From JAPOXR01 sp965219635 (GTDB taxonomy: Bacteria; Pseudomonadota; Alphaproteobacteria; Rhodobacterales; Rhodobacteraceae): DNA of 64,000 bases. This document shows positions 16,231 through 24,233 of this stretch, piece by piece. The notes under the pieces were generated by a model. The model ran no database searches. It saw nothing but the letters and a program-made list of their open reading frames with translations, and was not told the DNA's origin. Position 1 is the stretch's first letter. Each line of letters begins with the position of its first letter. The stretch is from contig OZ244783.1 in NCBI GenBank assembly GCA_965219635.1, forward strand, positions 3,534,001-3,598,000. The letters run 5' to 3'. Position numbers and translations under genes: made by a program.

Positions 16231-17052
16231 ATGACAAATCACGATCAAACAAATCTGGAACCCAGGTGGAAGCCATGGAAGACTGTCCTGTTCGTCGAGG
16301 ACGACAGAATTAACAGCGACTCTATTCGCAGAATGCTCAAGGACTACTCCCTGGAGGGGGCGTTTCGATTTAAGGAGATCCTGGAAGCAACCAGTTCGGA
16401 TACGGCATTTCAGATCATCAAAAAAAATATGGACGGCATCGATCTCGTGATTATCGATGTGGTACTGCAGGGTAGCGAGCTCGATGGTCAGCAGATATGC
16501 GAAGAGCTTCGTAAACGCAAATTCAGAGGTAAGATAATCTTGCTTTCCGGTAAGCGTTATTCTTCTGACGACAGAACGGACGGGTTGGAACTTGGAGCAG
16601 ACGAATACATCGCAAGGCCATATTTGGAGCGCGAAATGAAGGCCAGAATTGAGAAACAACTTTTGGCGGCGGAAGCCTCTGACGATCCAATGCTTAGGAT
16701 TGGCCCCTTCCGCTTCTATCCTGCAAGAAAAGAACTGAGTCTACCTAAAGGTAAGTCCGTTGAAGGTAAGACTGATGAAGAAAAGCCTGCTAAAGTTGAG
16801 CCTGTAAGGCTCACCGAAATGGAAACAAAGGCTTTTCTCGCGCTGTACAAGGCACGCGGTAATGTTATCACAAAAAAGAGTTTTCTGACGGATGTATGGA
16901 ACTTCAGTGCGAAGGCAGATACTCATACAGTAGAGTCACATATTTACAGACTGCGTGATCAAATTAGGAGAGTCTCGCCGGGAGTACAATATATCATCAC
17001 AGAAGGTGGCGGATACCGGCTTGAAATCGATCCTCCGATTAGTGCAACGTGA
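16231..17052 (+). CDS. OmpR-family response regulator 1A
   Basis: 273 residues from ATG 16231, chosen for GGAGG 5-9 bases upstream. Receiver domain: VEDD near 28, phosphate acceptor Asp76 in VIIDVVLQG. The usual lysine before the loop proline is Arg129 (IARPY). The C-terminal winged-helix domain ends GGYRLEID. Relative to its paralogue at 18705 it carries about 16 extra charged residues (KGKSVEGKTDEEKPAK) between the domains and is richer in A+T. No histidine kinase lies nearby. It probably forms an operon with the next regulator 38 bp on. Confidence 0.85.
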   Translation: MTNHDQTNLEPRWKPWKTVLFVEDDRINSDSIRRMLKDYSLEGAFRFKEILEATSSDTAFQIIKKNMDGIDLVIIDVVLQGSELDGQQICEELRKRKFRGKIILLSGKRYSSDDRTDGLELGADEYIARPYLEREMKARIEKQLLAAEASDDPMLRIGPFRFYPARKELSLPKGKSVEGKTDEEKPAKVEPVRLTEMETKAFLALYKARGNVITKKSFLTDVWNFSAKADTHTVESHIYRLRDQIRRVSPGVQYIITEGGGYRLEIDPPISAT

Positions 17053-17090
17053 TATAGATTGCATTCCGGGCTGAACGGAAGGTAGGTGAA

Positions 17091-17864
17091 TTGGAAGACA
17101 AAACCCGGATTCTGCTTGTCGAGGATGATGTCATTCAAAGAGAGGGGTTGGTCGAGTCCCTGTCGCAAGTGGAGGATTTCGATGTCGATGCAGTCGCTAC
17201 TGGAGAAGAGGCGCTTGACCTCGTTTCCTCTTGGGAACCAGAAGTAGTGATTCTGGATGTCCACTTGCTTGGAGAACTGGACGGCTTCCAGACAGCCCGG
17301 ACCATAATTCAACAAGGGAACTCCTGCTCAATCATCATGCTGACCATTCATGATGAAGACGACAAACGAGCAGAGGGACTTGATGCAGGAGCCGTAACCT
17401 ATTTGGGCAAGCCAGTGTTGTTCAGGGTGTTGCTGGCTCAGATAAGGTCGGTGTTGACGGCAAGCAGAATTCAACGGCAGCATGAGCTGAGGCTGGGGGA
17501 ATTCACGCTTCTGCCTCTGCGTAAGATGCTGGTCGGCCGCGGCAGCAAAACCGGCGAGCCGGTCGAGATGGCATTGTCAGAGTTGCAGGTAGAGGTCCTC
17601 CAGTTTCTGCATAGCCACGCTGGGGAGTACGTCCCGGTCAAAAAGTTGCTGAAGGAAGTTTGGCGCTATTCGGCGACTACCGAGACGCACACGGTGGAAA
17701 CGACGATTCACAAGATCAGGAACACCCTGAACAAGCATGGATTCAGGAAGGATCTGATCATTACCAAAGCCGGAAGGGGCTATAGGCTTGCCATGGCCCC
17801 TTCGGACTTGCAAACGGCAGATCAAGGTGGAATGAGTGGAACGGTCGGCAATCCCGGCCGTTGA
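17091..17864 (+). CDS. OmpR-family response regulator 2A
   Basis: 257 residues starting at TTG 17091, behind GGAAGG. Receiver residues are all canonical: VEDD (10-13), Asp56 in VILDVHLLG, Thr85 and Lys107 in YLGKPV. The winged-helix domain has the TETHTVETTIHKIRNTL recognition region and ends GRGYRLA. It differs from its partner at 19517 by only a handful of residues (for example Met/Leu and Gly/Ser near 165-175). This contrasts with the diverged first regulators and suggests gene conversion. Its DNA targets and kinase are unknown. Confidence 0.88.
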   Translation: MEDKTRILLVEDDVIQREGLVESLSQVEDFDVDAVATGEEALDLVSSWEPEVVILDVHLLGELDGFQTARTIIQQGNSCSIIMLTIHDEDDKRAEGLDAGAVTYLGKPVLFRVLLAQIRSVLTASRIQRQHELRLGEFTLLPLRKMLVGRGSKTGEPVEMALSELQVEVLQFLHSHAGEYVPVKKLLKEVWRYSATTETHTVETTIHKIRNTLNKHGFRKDLIITKAGRGYRLAMAPSDLQTADQGGMSGTVGNPGR

Positions 17865-17885
17865 TATCAAACGGTTCTACCTGTC

Positions 17886-18236
17886 TTGCAATTCACAGTC
17901 GCCACCTGGAACATCAATTCAATTCGGCTCCGGTAAAACCTCGTTTGTCGGTTTCTTGAGGAGGATGGACCGGATGTTCTTTGTCTTCAGGAACTGAAGT
18001 CGCCAACCGAACTGGTGGTAACCGAGGGTTTTGCCCGGCTGGGCTACCGCCATTGCGTGCTGCGCGGACAGAAGAGCTACAACGGCGTTGCGATCATCTC
18101 CCGGCATCCGCTGGAAGATTGCGGCTCCCGCAGTTTTCTGGATCGAGAGGAAGCCCGGCATGTGGCGGCCAGGCTCCCCAACGGCGTCGTCATAGAGAAC
18201 TTCCACGTGCCCGCACGGTGTCGATATGTTTGCTGA
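17886..18236 (+). pseudogene. truncated exonuclease III copy
   Basis: The first 110 codons repeat the intact xthA at 20312. A TAA at 17934-17936 (codon 17; glutamate GAA with a flanking change in the intact copy) breaks the frame near the start. After codon 110 the homology ends and an unrelated tail runs to TGA at 18234. The catalytic GDLNIAP and SDH motifs are missing, so it cannot be an active nuclease. Confidence 0.85.
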
Positions 18237-18704
18237 AACACCTCACGAATGTTCAGGAATCACAGAATGGGGGTGCTTGTGAATCCCAAAAATGCAAAAA
18301 TGTGCCGGAAAGCGGCAAAAACAGGGAAATTCCTGCAACGACTGACCGACAGGCCGGATGCGGGCAGAGGACAGAAAGCAAAAAAGATCCGACCCTTCCG
18401 AAAACTGCGTGTTATATCAACGCTTTACACAACACAAATCCACATGTAGACTTGCTGCGAAAAAGTGGGTGATTCGCCATGCTTGCGCCGTGTAGCCCTG
18501 CTGAACAAGACCCTATTGCCTTGATGACTTTCCATATTGCAGCGTTACCGGCCTTTTGCAACAAAACAGCGTCTTTTTGAGCCGATTAGTGCCAATTATC
18601 ACTTTGCGGTGAAAACCTTGATTTTGCATTGACTGGTAGCCATTGAGCGAGGACCATGTGCCTGTACAATGGTACTCATTTTACCAATTTCATGGAGGAA
18701 AGTT
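18237..18704. other. A+T-rich spacer between the two duplication copies
   Basis: 468 bases with no supported gene. The first 210 bases are unique and A-rich (repeated AAAAATG-like words). From about 18449 the sequence resembles the leader of copy 1. The last 60 bases hold a promoter candidate for the third regulator. Confidence 0.5.
18643..18670 (+). promoter_or_regulatory. candidate promoter of regulator 1B
   Basis: TTGAGC (18643-18648) and TACAAT (18665-18670) are separated by 16 bp and lie 34 bp upstream of the ATG at 18705. The -10 box is near consensus and the -35 box matches 4 of 6. The matching region of copy 1 lacks it, so the two copies may be expressed differently. Confidence 0.4.
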
Positions 18705-19478
18705 ATGACTGATCGATATGCACGGTGGAAGCCAGCTAAAGTCGTCCTAGTCGTCGAAGATGACGCCATCCACCGCACCCACTTTCGCGAACTGCTCGAA
18801 GATTACTCTCGAAATGGAGCATTTCGGATCGAAGAGGTCCTGGAAGCTGCAAGTTCGGATGCGGCATTTCAGATTGTCGACTCGATCGATGTCGATTTGG
18901 CGATACTCGACATAGACCTTCAGGGAAGCGAACTCAATGGCAACGAGATCTGCTTCGAGCTTCGCAATCGCAAGTTCAAGCGTCCGTTCAGAGGTCAGAT
19001 AATCATGCTTAGCGACAAGCGATACTCAGCTGACGACAAGGCGACTGGGTTGGACATCGGAGCAGATGACTACTTGGCGCGGCCGTTTTCAACTCGCGAA
19101 ATGAAAGCCCGAATTGAGAAGCAGCTTTCGGCAGGTCAGGCCTCCAGCGATCCGCTGCTTAGAATTGGCCCAATAAACTTCTTTCCTGGGAGGAGGGAAA
19201 TAGAGCGAGCTGACGGTAAGACTGTGAGGCTTACAGTAAGAGAAACCGATTTGCTACACGCACTGTTCAAGGCGCAAGGCGAAGTTGTCAGCCGAGATGA
19301 CTTACTTCGGAGTATTTGGGGCATCGAACCCAAAAAGGGCGTCGATACCCATACGGTGGAGACCCACATTTCACGAATTCGCTCCAAGTTGAATCCAGGT
19401 GCAGAGCGACGGCAATACATTATCGCAAAAGATCGCGGATACCGGCTCGAAATCGACCCCCCGATTCGGGCAGCGTGA
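18705..19478 (+). CDS. OmpR-family response regulator 1B
   Basis: 257 residues from ATG 18705, behind GGAGGA. It is a paralogue of the 16231 gene: both start with RWKP and share DLQGSEL and REMKARIEKQL. Asp69 in AILDIDLQG is the expected phosphorylation site. Arg126 replaces the conserved lysine (LARPF), as in its paralogue, so the substitution predates the duplication. The C-terminal winged helix ends DRGYRLEID. The gap to the next regulator is 38 bp, conserved from copy 1. No kinase is present. Confidence 0.87.
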   Translation: MTDRYARWKPAKVVLVVEDDAIHRTHFRELLEDYSRNGAFRIEEVLEAASSDAAFQIVDSIDVDLAILDIDLQGSELNGNEICFELRNRKFKRPFRGQIIMLSDKRYSADDKATGLDIGADDYLARPFSTREMKARIEKQLSAGQASSDPLLRIGPINFFPGRREIERADGKTVRLTVRETDLLHALFKAQGEVVSRDDLLRSIWGIEPKKGVDTHTVETHISRIRSKLNPGAERRQYIIAKDRGYRLEIDPPIRAA

Positions 19479-19516
19479 TGTAATGGTTTGCCCGGACTGA
19501 ACGGAAGGAGAGTGAA

Positions 19517-20290
19517 TTGGAAGACAAAACCCGGATTCTGCTTGTCGAGGATGATGTCATTCAAAGAGAAGGGTTGGTCGAGTCCCTGTCGCAAGTGGAG
19601 GATTTCAATGTCGATGCCGTCGCTACCGGAGAAGAGGCGCTTGACCTCGTTTCATCCTGGGAACCAGAAGTCGTGATTCTGGATGTCCATTTGCTTGGAG
19701 AACTGGACGGCTTCCAGACAGCCCGGACCATAATTCAACAAGGCAACTCCTGCTCAATCATCATGCTGACCATTCATGATGAAGACGACAAACGAGCGGA
19801 GGGACTTGATGCAGGAGCCGTAACCTATTTGGGCAAGCCAGTGTTGTTCAGGGTGTTGCTGGCCCAGATAAGGTCGGTGTTGACGGCAAGCAGAATTCAA
19901 CGGCAGCATGAACTGAGGCTGGGGGAATTCACGCTTCTGCCTCTGCGTAAGCTGCTGGTCGGCCGCAGCAGCAAAACCGGCGAGCCGGTCGAGATGGCAT
20001 TGTCGGAGTTGCAGGTAGAGGTCCTCCAGTTTCTGCATAGCCACGCTGGGGAGTACGTCCCGGTCAAAATGTTGCTGAAGGAAGTTTGGCGCTATTCGGC
20101 GACTACCGAGACGCACACGGTGGAAACGACGATTCACAAGATCAGGAACACCCTGAACAATCATGGATTCAGGAAGGATCTGATTATTACCAAAGCCGGA
20201 AGGGGCTATAGGCTTGCCATGGCCCCTTCGGACTTGCAAACGGCAGATCAAGGTGGAATGAGTGGAGCGGTCGGCAATCCCGGCCGTTGA
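19517..20290 (+). CDS. OmpR-family response regulator 2B
   Basis: 257 residues from TTG 19517. Nearly identical to the regulator at 17091 over its whole length, with the same complete receiver site (Asp56, Thr85, Lys107) and winged-helix domain. Only 21 bases separate its stop from the xthA start, so the regulator pair and xthA are probably co-transcribed. A link between this regulator pair and DNA repair is suggested by linkage alone. Confidence 0.88.
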   Translation: MEDKTRILLVEDDVIQREGLVESLSQVEDFNVDAVATGEEALDLVSSWEPEVVILDVHLLGELDGFQTARTIIQQGNSCSIIMLTIHDEDDKRAEGLDAGAVTYLGKPVLFRVLLAQIRSVLTASRIQRQHELRLGEFTLLPLRKLLVGRSSKTGEPVEMALSELQVEVLQFLHSHAGEYVPVKMLLKEVWRYSATTETHTVETTIHKIRNTLNNHGFRKDLIITKAGRGYRLAMAPSDLQTADQGGMSGAVGNPGR

Positions 20291-20311
20291 TATCAAACGG
20301 TTCTACCTGTC

Positions 20312-21100
20312 TTGCAATTCACAGTCGCCACCTGGAACATCAATTCAATTCGGCTCCGGGAAAATCTCGTTTGCCGGTTTCTTGAGGAAGAAGAACCAGA
20401 TGTTCTTTGTCTTCAGGAACTGAAGTCGCCAACCGAACTGGTGGTAACCGAGGGTTTTGCCCGGCTGGGCTACCGCCATTGCGTGCTGCGCGGACAGAAG
20501 AGCTACAACGGCGTTGCGATCATCTCCCGGCATCCGCTGGAAGATTGCGGCTCCCGCAGCTTTCTGGATCGCGAGGAAGCCCGGCATGTGGCGGCCAGAC
20601 TCCCCAACGGCGTCGTCATAGAGAACTTCTACGTGCCCGCAGGGGGCGATGAGCCTGACCGTGATGTAAACCCGAAGTTTGGCGACAAGCTTGATTTCGT
20701 TACGGCCATGAGGGAATGGTCCTCTGACAGTCTTCCGGAACGAACGGTTCTTGTCGGGGATCTCAATATTGCGCCTCTGGAGGACGATGTCTGGTCGCAC
20801 AGGCAGTTGCTGAATGTGGTCAGCCACACCAAGGTGGAAGTGGAACTGCTCAATTCGGTGGCCGAGGCCGGAAACTGGACCGATGTCGTGCGGCGCGACA
20901 TTCCCGAAGGAAAACTCTATTCCTGGTGGTCGTACCGTGCCAAGAACTGGGACAGGTCCGACAGGGGACGGAGGCTCGACCATATCTGGGCGAGCGCGGA
21001 CCTTGTCCGGCCCGCGCATGGCTCAAGGATCCTGCGGCCGATGCGCGGCTGGGAGCGTCCTTCGGATCACGTGCCGGTGCTGGCGACCTTCAGTTTGTGA
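20312..21100 (+). CDS. xthA: exodeoxyribonuclease III
   Basis: 262 residues from TTG 20312, normal length for the ExoIII/AP-endonuclease family, which cuts DNA at abasic sites and trims 3' ends. Active-site motifs are TWNINSIR (7-14), LQELK with the metal-binding glutamate (about 35), GDLNIAP (about 148-154), LDHIWAS and the terminal SDHVPV. It is the intact member of a duplicated pair; the other copy (17886) is truncated. It follows a response regulator by 21 bp. Confidence 0.94.
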   Translation: MQFTVATWNINSIRLRENLVCRFLEEEEPDVLCLQELKSPTELVVTEGFARLGYRHCVLRGQKSYNGVAIISRHPLEDCGSRSFLDREEARHVAARLPNGVVIENFYVPAGGDEPDRDVNPKFGDKLDFVTAMREWSSDSLPERTVLVGDLNIAPLEDDVWSHRQLLNVVSHTKVEVELLNSVAEAGNWTDVVRRDIPEGKLYSWWSYRAKNWDRSDRGRRLDHIWASADLVRPAHGSRILRPMRGWERPSDHVPVLATFSL

Positions 21101-21246
21101 AGTGCCGGGACCAGCGGCGCCAGCCTGTGCCGGTCAGGCTCCGACCTGCCATACTTCTCTATCCCGGGTAATGCGGGCGCTGCCGCAAGGTTGGCATTCC
21201 CTGCCGGAGTTACTATTTGGAACCAGGCAGTATAAGGTGCAGGTTC

Positions 21247-22143
21247 ATGTTGGGAGTCGACAAGGCGGAACGTAGCGGGCCGATCCGGGAGGGTAACGAA
21301 GAGTCCTTTGTCAGGGACGTGATTGAGGCCAGCAATGATCGTCCTGTAATTGCCTATTTCACGGCGTCCTGGTGCGGGCCCTGCAGGACATTCGGACCGG
21401 AACTCGAGAGAGCAGTAACCGCCGCGGGCGGCAAGGTCAGCCTGGTAAAATACGACGCCGACATCAATCAACGGCTGGCGGCACAGTTGCGGGTTCAGTC
21501 CATCCCGGCCGTCTATGCATTCGTGGACGGACGCCCGGTGGACATGTTCGCCGGTGCCAAGTCGGGTTCCGAACTGGCAGCATTCATTCGGAAGCTCCAG
21601 GGTGCGGCCTCGGGCGGCGAGGCCGAACTGATACTCGAACAGGCAGAAGCCCTGCTGTCGCAAGGAGCTGCCGTCGAAGCGGCGCAGCATTTCTCAGCGG
21701 TGCTGTCCGAAGACCGCGAAAACCCCACCGCTTTCGCCGGGATGATACGCTCCTATCTTGCGCTTGGTGATCCCGGAAAGGCCTCGGCGCTGTTGAACTC
21801 CATCCCGGACACTATCAGTGATCACCGGGACATAGTGGCAGCCCGCGCCGCAGTCGAACTTGCCGAGCAAGCTGAATCCGCCGGGCCGGTTCGGCAACTG
21901 GAGGAACGCCTAGAGGCGAATGCTGATGACCATCAGGCGCGCCTTGATCTGGCAATGGCGAAGCTGGCCGCGGGCCAGGTGGAAGAGGCAGTCGATACAC
22001 TGCTGGAGTTGTTCCGGCGGGACCGGGAATGGCAGGATGGAGCGGCGCGGCAGCAACTGTTCAAGATTTTTGATTCTCTGAAGGTGGGCGACCCTGTTGC
22101 CCTCAAGGGGCGAAGAAAACTGTCGTCCATGATCTACTCATGA
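21247..22143 (+). CDS. cnoX: thioredoxin-TPR protein, CnoX/YbbN type
   Basis: 298 residues from ATG 21247. Residues 10-120 are a thioredoxin domain with the active-site pair CGPC (43-46) and the cis-proline segment SIPAVYAF. The remaining half is helical with TPR-like repeats (EQAEALLSQGAAVEAAQHFS, then ARLDLAMAKLAAGQVEEAVD). In other bacteria CnoX protects chaperone substrates from oxidation. The LON-domain and Trm112 genes follow closely on the same strand, a gene order common in alphaproteobacteria. Confidence 0.9.
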   Translation: MLGVDKAERSGPIREGNEESFVRDVIEASNDRPVIAYFTASWCGPCRTFGPELERAVTAAGGKVSLVKYDADINQRLAAQLRVQSIPAVYAFVDGRPVDMFAGAKSGSELAAFIRKLQGAASGGEAELILEQAEALLSQGAAVEAAQHFSAVLSEDRENPTAFAGMIRSYLALGDPGKASALLNSIPDTISDHRDIVAARAAVELAEQAESAGPVRQLEERLEANADDHQARLDLAMAKLAAGQVEEAVDTLLELFRRDREWQDGAARQQLFKIFDSLKVGDPVALKGRRKLSSMIYS

Positions 22144-22175
22144 GCCTGCGCTTGCAGGCAGACGGGCAGGCCTGA

Positions 22176-22814
22176 ATGGCTAGTACCGGCGATTTGCCGG
22201 AGACGATTCCGGTCTTCCCGCTTTCCGGGGTGGTGTTGTTTCCCCGGTGCGAGCTGGCATTGAATATCTTCGAGCCCCGCTACGTCGCCATGGTCAAGGA
22301 TATTATCGACGGCAAGGAAGGCCTTATCGGGATGATCCAGCCGCGGTCGGAAGATGGCTCCGAACGCGATCTTTACTCGGTCGGATGCGCAGGCCGCATT
22401 GCAAATTGCCGGAAGACCGAGGACGGCCGCTTTGAAATCAGTCTTCAGGGCGTGTCCAGGTTCCGGTTGCAGGAACTCGTTCCCGGCGCTGCTCCATACC
22501 TTCAGGCTGACGTCGATTGGTCGGACTTCGGGCCCGATTGTGGCAGCGAAGAAGAACCGGCCGGAGATGAACGCAGCCGCTTCCAAGATGTGCTGCAACG
22601 ATTTGCCGAAGCTCAGGGGTTCAAGCTCGACTGGAGCCGGGTCGAAAAAGAGCGGTTTTGCGATCTGGTCAACTGGATGACGATGTTTGTTGGCCTGGCG
22701 CCCGAAGAGAAACAGGCGCTGCTGGAAATCCCGGATGCCGTGGAACGGAGCCGCGCCCTCGAGCTTCTGATCACGATTGCCGCTCAAGGCGGCAAGGAAA
22801 TGACTGCGCAATGA
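22176..22814 (+). CDS. LON substrate-binding domain protein
   Basis: 212 residues made of the Lon N-terminal substrate-recognition domain only: IPVFPLSGVVLFPRCELALN, then IFEPRYVAMVKD and the helical C-terminal half. There is no ATPase or protease domain. Stand-alone LON proteins are common next to thioredoxin and Trm112 genes in this class; their role is unknown, perhaps protein quality control. The stop overlaps the next start by 4 bases. Confidence 0.9.
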   Translation: MASTGDLPETIPVFPLSGVVLFPRCELALNIFEPRYVAMVKDIIDGKEGLIGMIQPRSEDGSERDLYSVGCAGRIANCRKTEDGRFEISLQGVSRFRLQELVPGAAPYLQADVDWSDFGPDCGSEEEPAGDERSRFQDVLQRFAEAQGFKLDWSRVEKERFCDLVNWMTMFVGLAPEEKQALLEIPDAVERSRALELLITIAAQGGKEMTAQ

Positions 22815-22993
22815 CCGGCACGGATCTCGTGGACCGCAAGATGCTTGAGTCGCTCGTCTGTCCGCTGACGCATGCGGAACTCACCTACGACCGCAATGCA
22901 ATGGAATTGATCTCCAATGCCGCACGGTTGGCCTATCCCATCAGAAACGGCATTCCGATCATGCTGGTGGAAGAGGCGCGCGAGCTGGACTGA
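22811..22993 (+). CDS. Trm112 family protein
   Basis: A 60-residue protein of the Trm112/UPF0434 family. The core reads LESLVCPLTHAELTY, then ELISNAARLAYPIRNGIPIML. In other organisms such proteins activate methyltransferases; the partner here is unknown. Only one of the usual cysteines remains. It begins inside the LON gene stop (ATGA) and is convergent with the hydroxylase gene. Confidence 0.88.
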   Translation: MTGTDLVDRKMLESLVCPLTHAELTYDRNAMELISNAARLAYPIRNGIPIMLVEEARELD

Positions 22994-23001
22994 GCACCAC
23001 C

Positions 23002-24213
23002 TCAAAGGTGCATGCTGCCGGTGGACAGGGCTGGTGGTGTGCCGGCCACGCCCGCGGCCTCTCTTGCAAGGGCGCGCCGGAGTTGCGGAGTTGCATTGAC
23101 CGCCAGCATACCCATGCCGCGCACCGCTCGAAGGATGGTATTGTCGTTGGAGTAGATCCAGTTGAAGAAGTCGGTGGCGGCTGCGAATGAGGCCGTATCA
23201 ATGCGCCGCCACTCCTGGTAGCGGCGAAGCACGGTTGCAGCACCGAAATCCTCTCCGCGCCGGCGCGCATCGGCGATCGTCTCGGCGAGGGCGGCGGCAT
23301 CCCGGAGTCCGAGATTCAGTCCTTGCCCAGCCAATGGATGAATTCCGTGGGCGGAGTCTCCGGCCAATACAGTTCGGTGAGCGGCAATCTCTTCGGCGAG
23401 CGACAACGAAAGTGGCCAGACCAGACGGTCTCCTTCCAGGCGCAATGCGCCCAGAAAGTCGCCAAAACGAGGTCTGAGTTCCAGCATGAACTCGTCGGCA
23501 CTCGCTGCCATCAGGCGGCCGGCCTCGTGCCGGGACTCCGTCAGCACGATGGATGATCGGCAACCCGGAAGCGGAAGTATCGCCAGAGGGCCAGGCGGCA
23601 TGAAGAACTGATGGGCGGCACCATTGTGCGGCAGTTCGTGCACCACCGTGCAGACCACGGCCGACTGTTCATAGTCCTTCAGCAATGCGGGGGAAGCCAT
23701 GCTTTGCGCCACAATTCCGTTCCGCCCGTCGCAACCGGCGACAAGCCGGGCAGAAAGCAATTGCCCGGACCGGGTGGCAACCGTTGCTTCGTGGTTGCTA
23801 ACGGAGAATTGCTCAACTGGCGTGGAAGAAAAGTGAGTTATGCCCGGGTTGTCCTGGACAAGCGCCGACAGGCCTGTTCGCAAATGACAATCTTCAATGA
23901 CGCGGCCCAGCAATCGCGCTCCGACATCACCAGCGTCGAATGTGAGCACCGCCGGCCCGGCGCCTTCACCGGCCCGCCCGTCCGTGATGCTGACGGATAG
24001 AACCTCTTCACCATGTTCCTCCAGAAGGTTCTTGAGCCCAATCGCCTCCAGAAGCCGGCATGAGGACAGCGACAATGCGTACGCCCGTCCGTCGCCCTTT
24101 CTGTCTGCGGGGGCATCGTCGATCAGGATTACGGTTAGTCCCTGTTGTGCAAGAACAACCGACAAGGTTGCTCCGACAATTCCGCCGCCACAGATTGCAA
24201 TATCAGAGTCCAT
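23002..24213 (-). CDS. UbiH/UbiF-family FAD-dependent hydroxylase
   Basis: 403 residues. It is a flavin monooxygenase of the ubiquinone-ring hydroxylase family. The N-terminal FAD loop is CGGGIVGATLS (8-18); the DG motif appears as VAGCDGRNGIVAQ (about 158-170). The second FAD signature is LAGDSAHGIHPLAGQGLNLGL (split across 283-303). It probably hydroxylates an octaprenyl-phenol intermediate, but which ring carbon cannot be told from sequence alone. The TPR gene ends 20 bases upstream on the same strand, so they may be co-transcribed. Confidence 0.9.
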   Translation of the reverse strand: MDSDIAICGGGIVGATLSVVLAQQGLTVILIDDAPADRKGDGRAYALSLSSCRLLEAIGLKNLLEEHGEEVLSVSITDGRAGEGAGPAVLTFDAGDVGARLLGRVIEDCHLRTGLSALVQDNPGITHFSSTPVEQFSVSNHEATVATRSGQLLSARLVAGCDGRNGIVAQSMASPALLKDYEQSAVVCTVVHELPHNGAAHQFFMPPGPLAILPLPGCRSSIVLTESRHEAGRLMAASADEFMLELRPRFGDFLGALRLEGDRLVWPLSLSLAEEIAAHRTVLAGDSAHGIHPLAGQGLNLGLRDAAALAETIADARRRGEDFGAATVLRRYQEWRRIDTASFAAATDFFNWIYSNDNTILRAVRGMGMLAVNATPQLRRALAREAAGVAGTPPALSTGSMHL

Positions 24214-24233
24214 GAGATCTTGGGCCGATTGCG

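Larger units (their letters stand above)
15985..18215 (+). repeat. tandem duplication, copy 1 (two regulators plus broken xthA)
   Basis: This segment repeats at 18449-20641 with an offset of 2426-2474 bp. The second regulator and the start of xthA are nearly identical between copies, while the first regulators are clearly diverged and one carries an insertion. Similarity stops abruptly inside xthA, just after GTGCCCGCA near 18215. The two ends therefore have very different apparent ages. Confidence 0.85.
18449..20641 (+). repeat. tandem duplication, copy 2 (two regulators plus intact xthA)
   Basis: Second copy of the 15985-18215 segment. It contains the complete downstream gene xthA, so it is more likely to keep the original right-hand junction. 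Copy 1 would then be the inserted or truncated one (inference). Confidence 0.8.
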
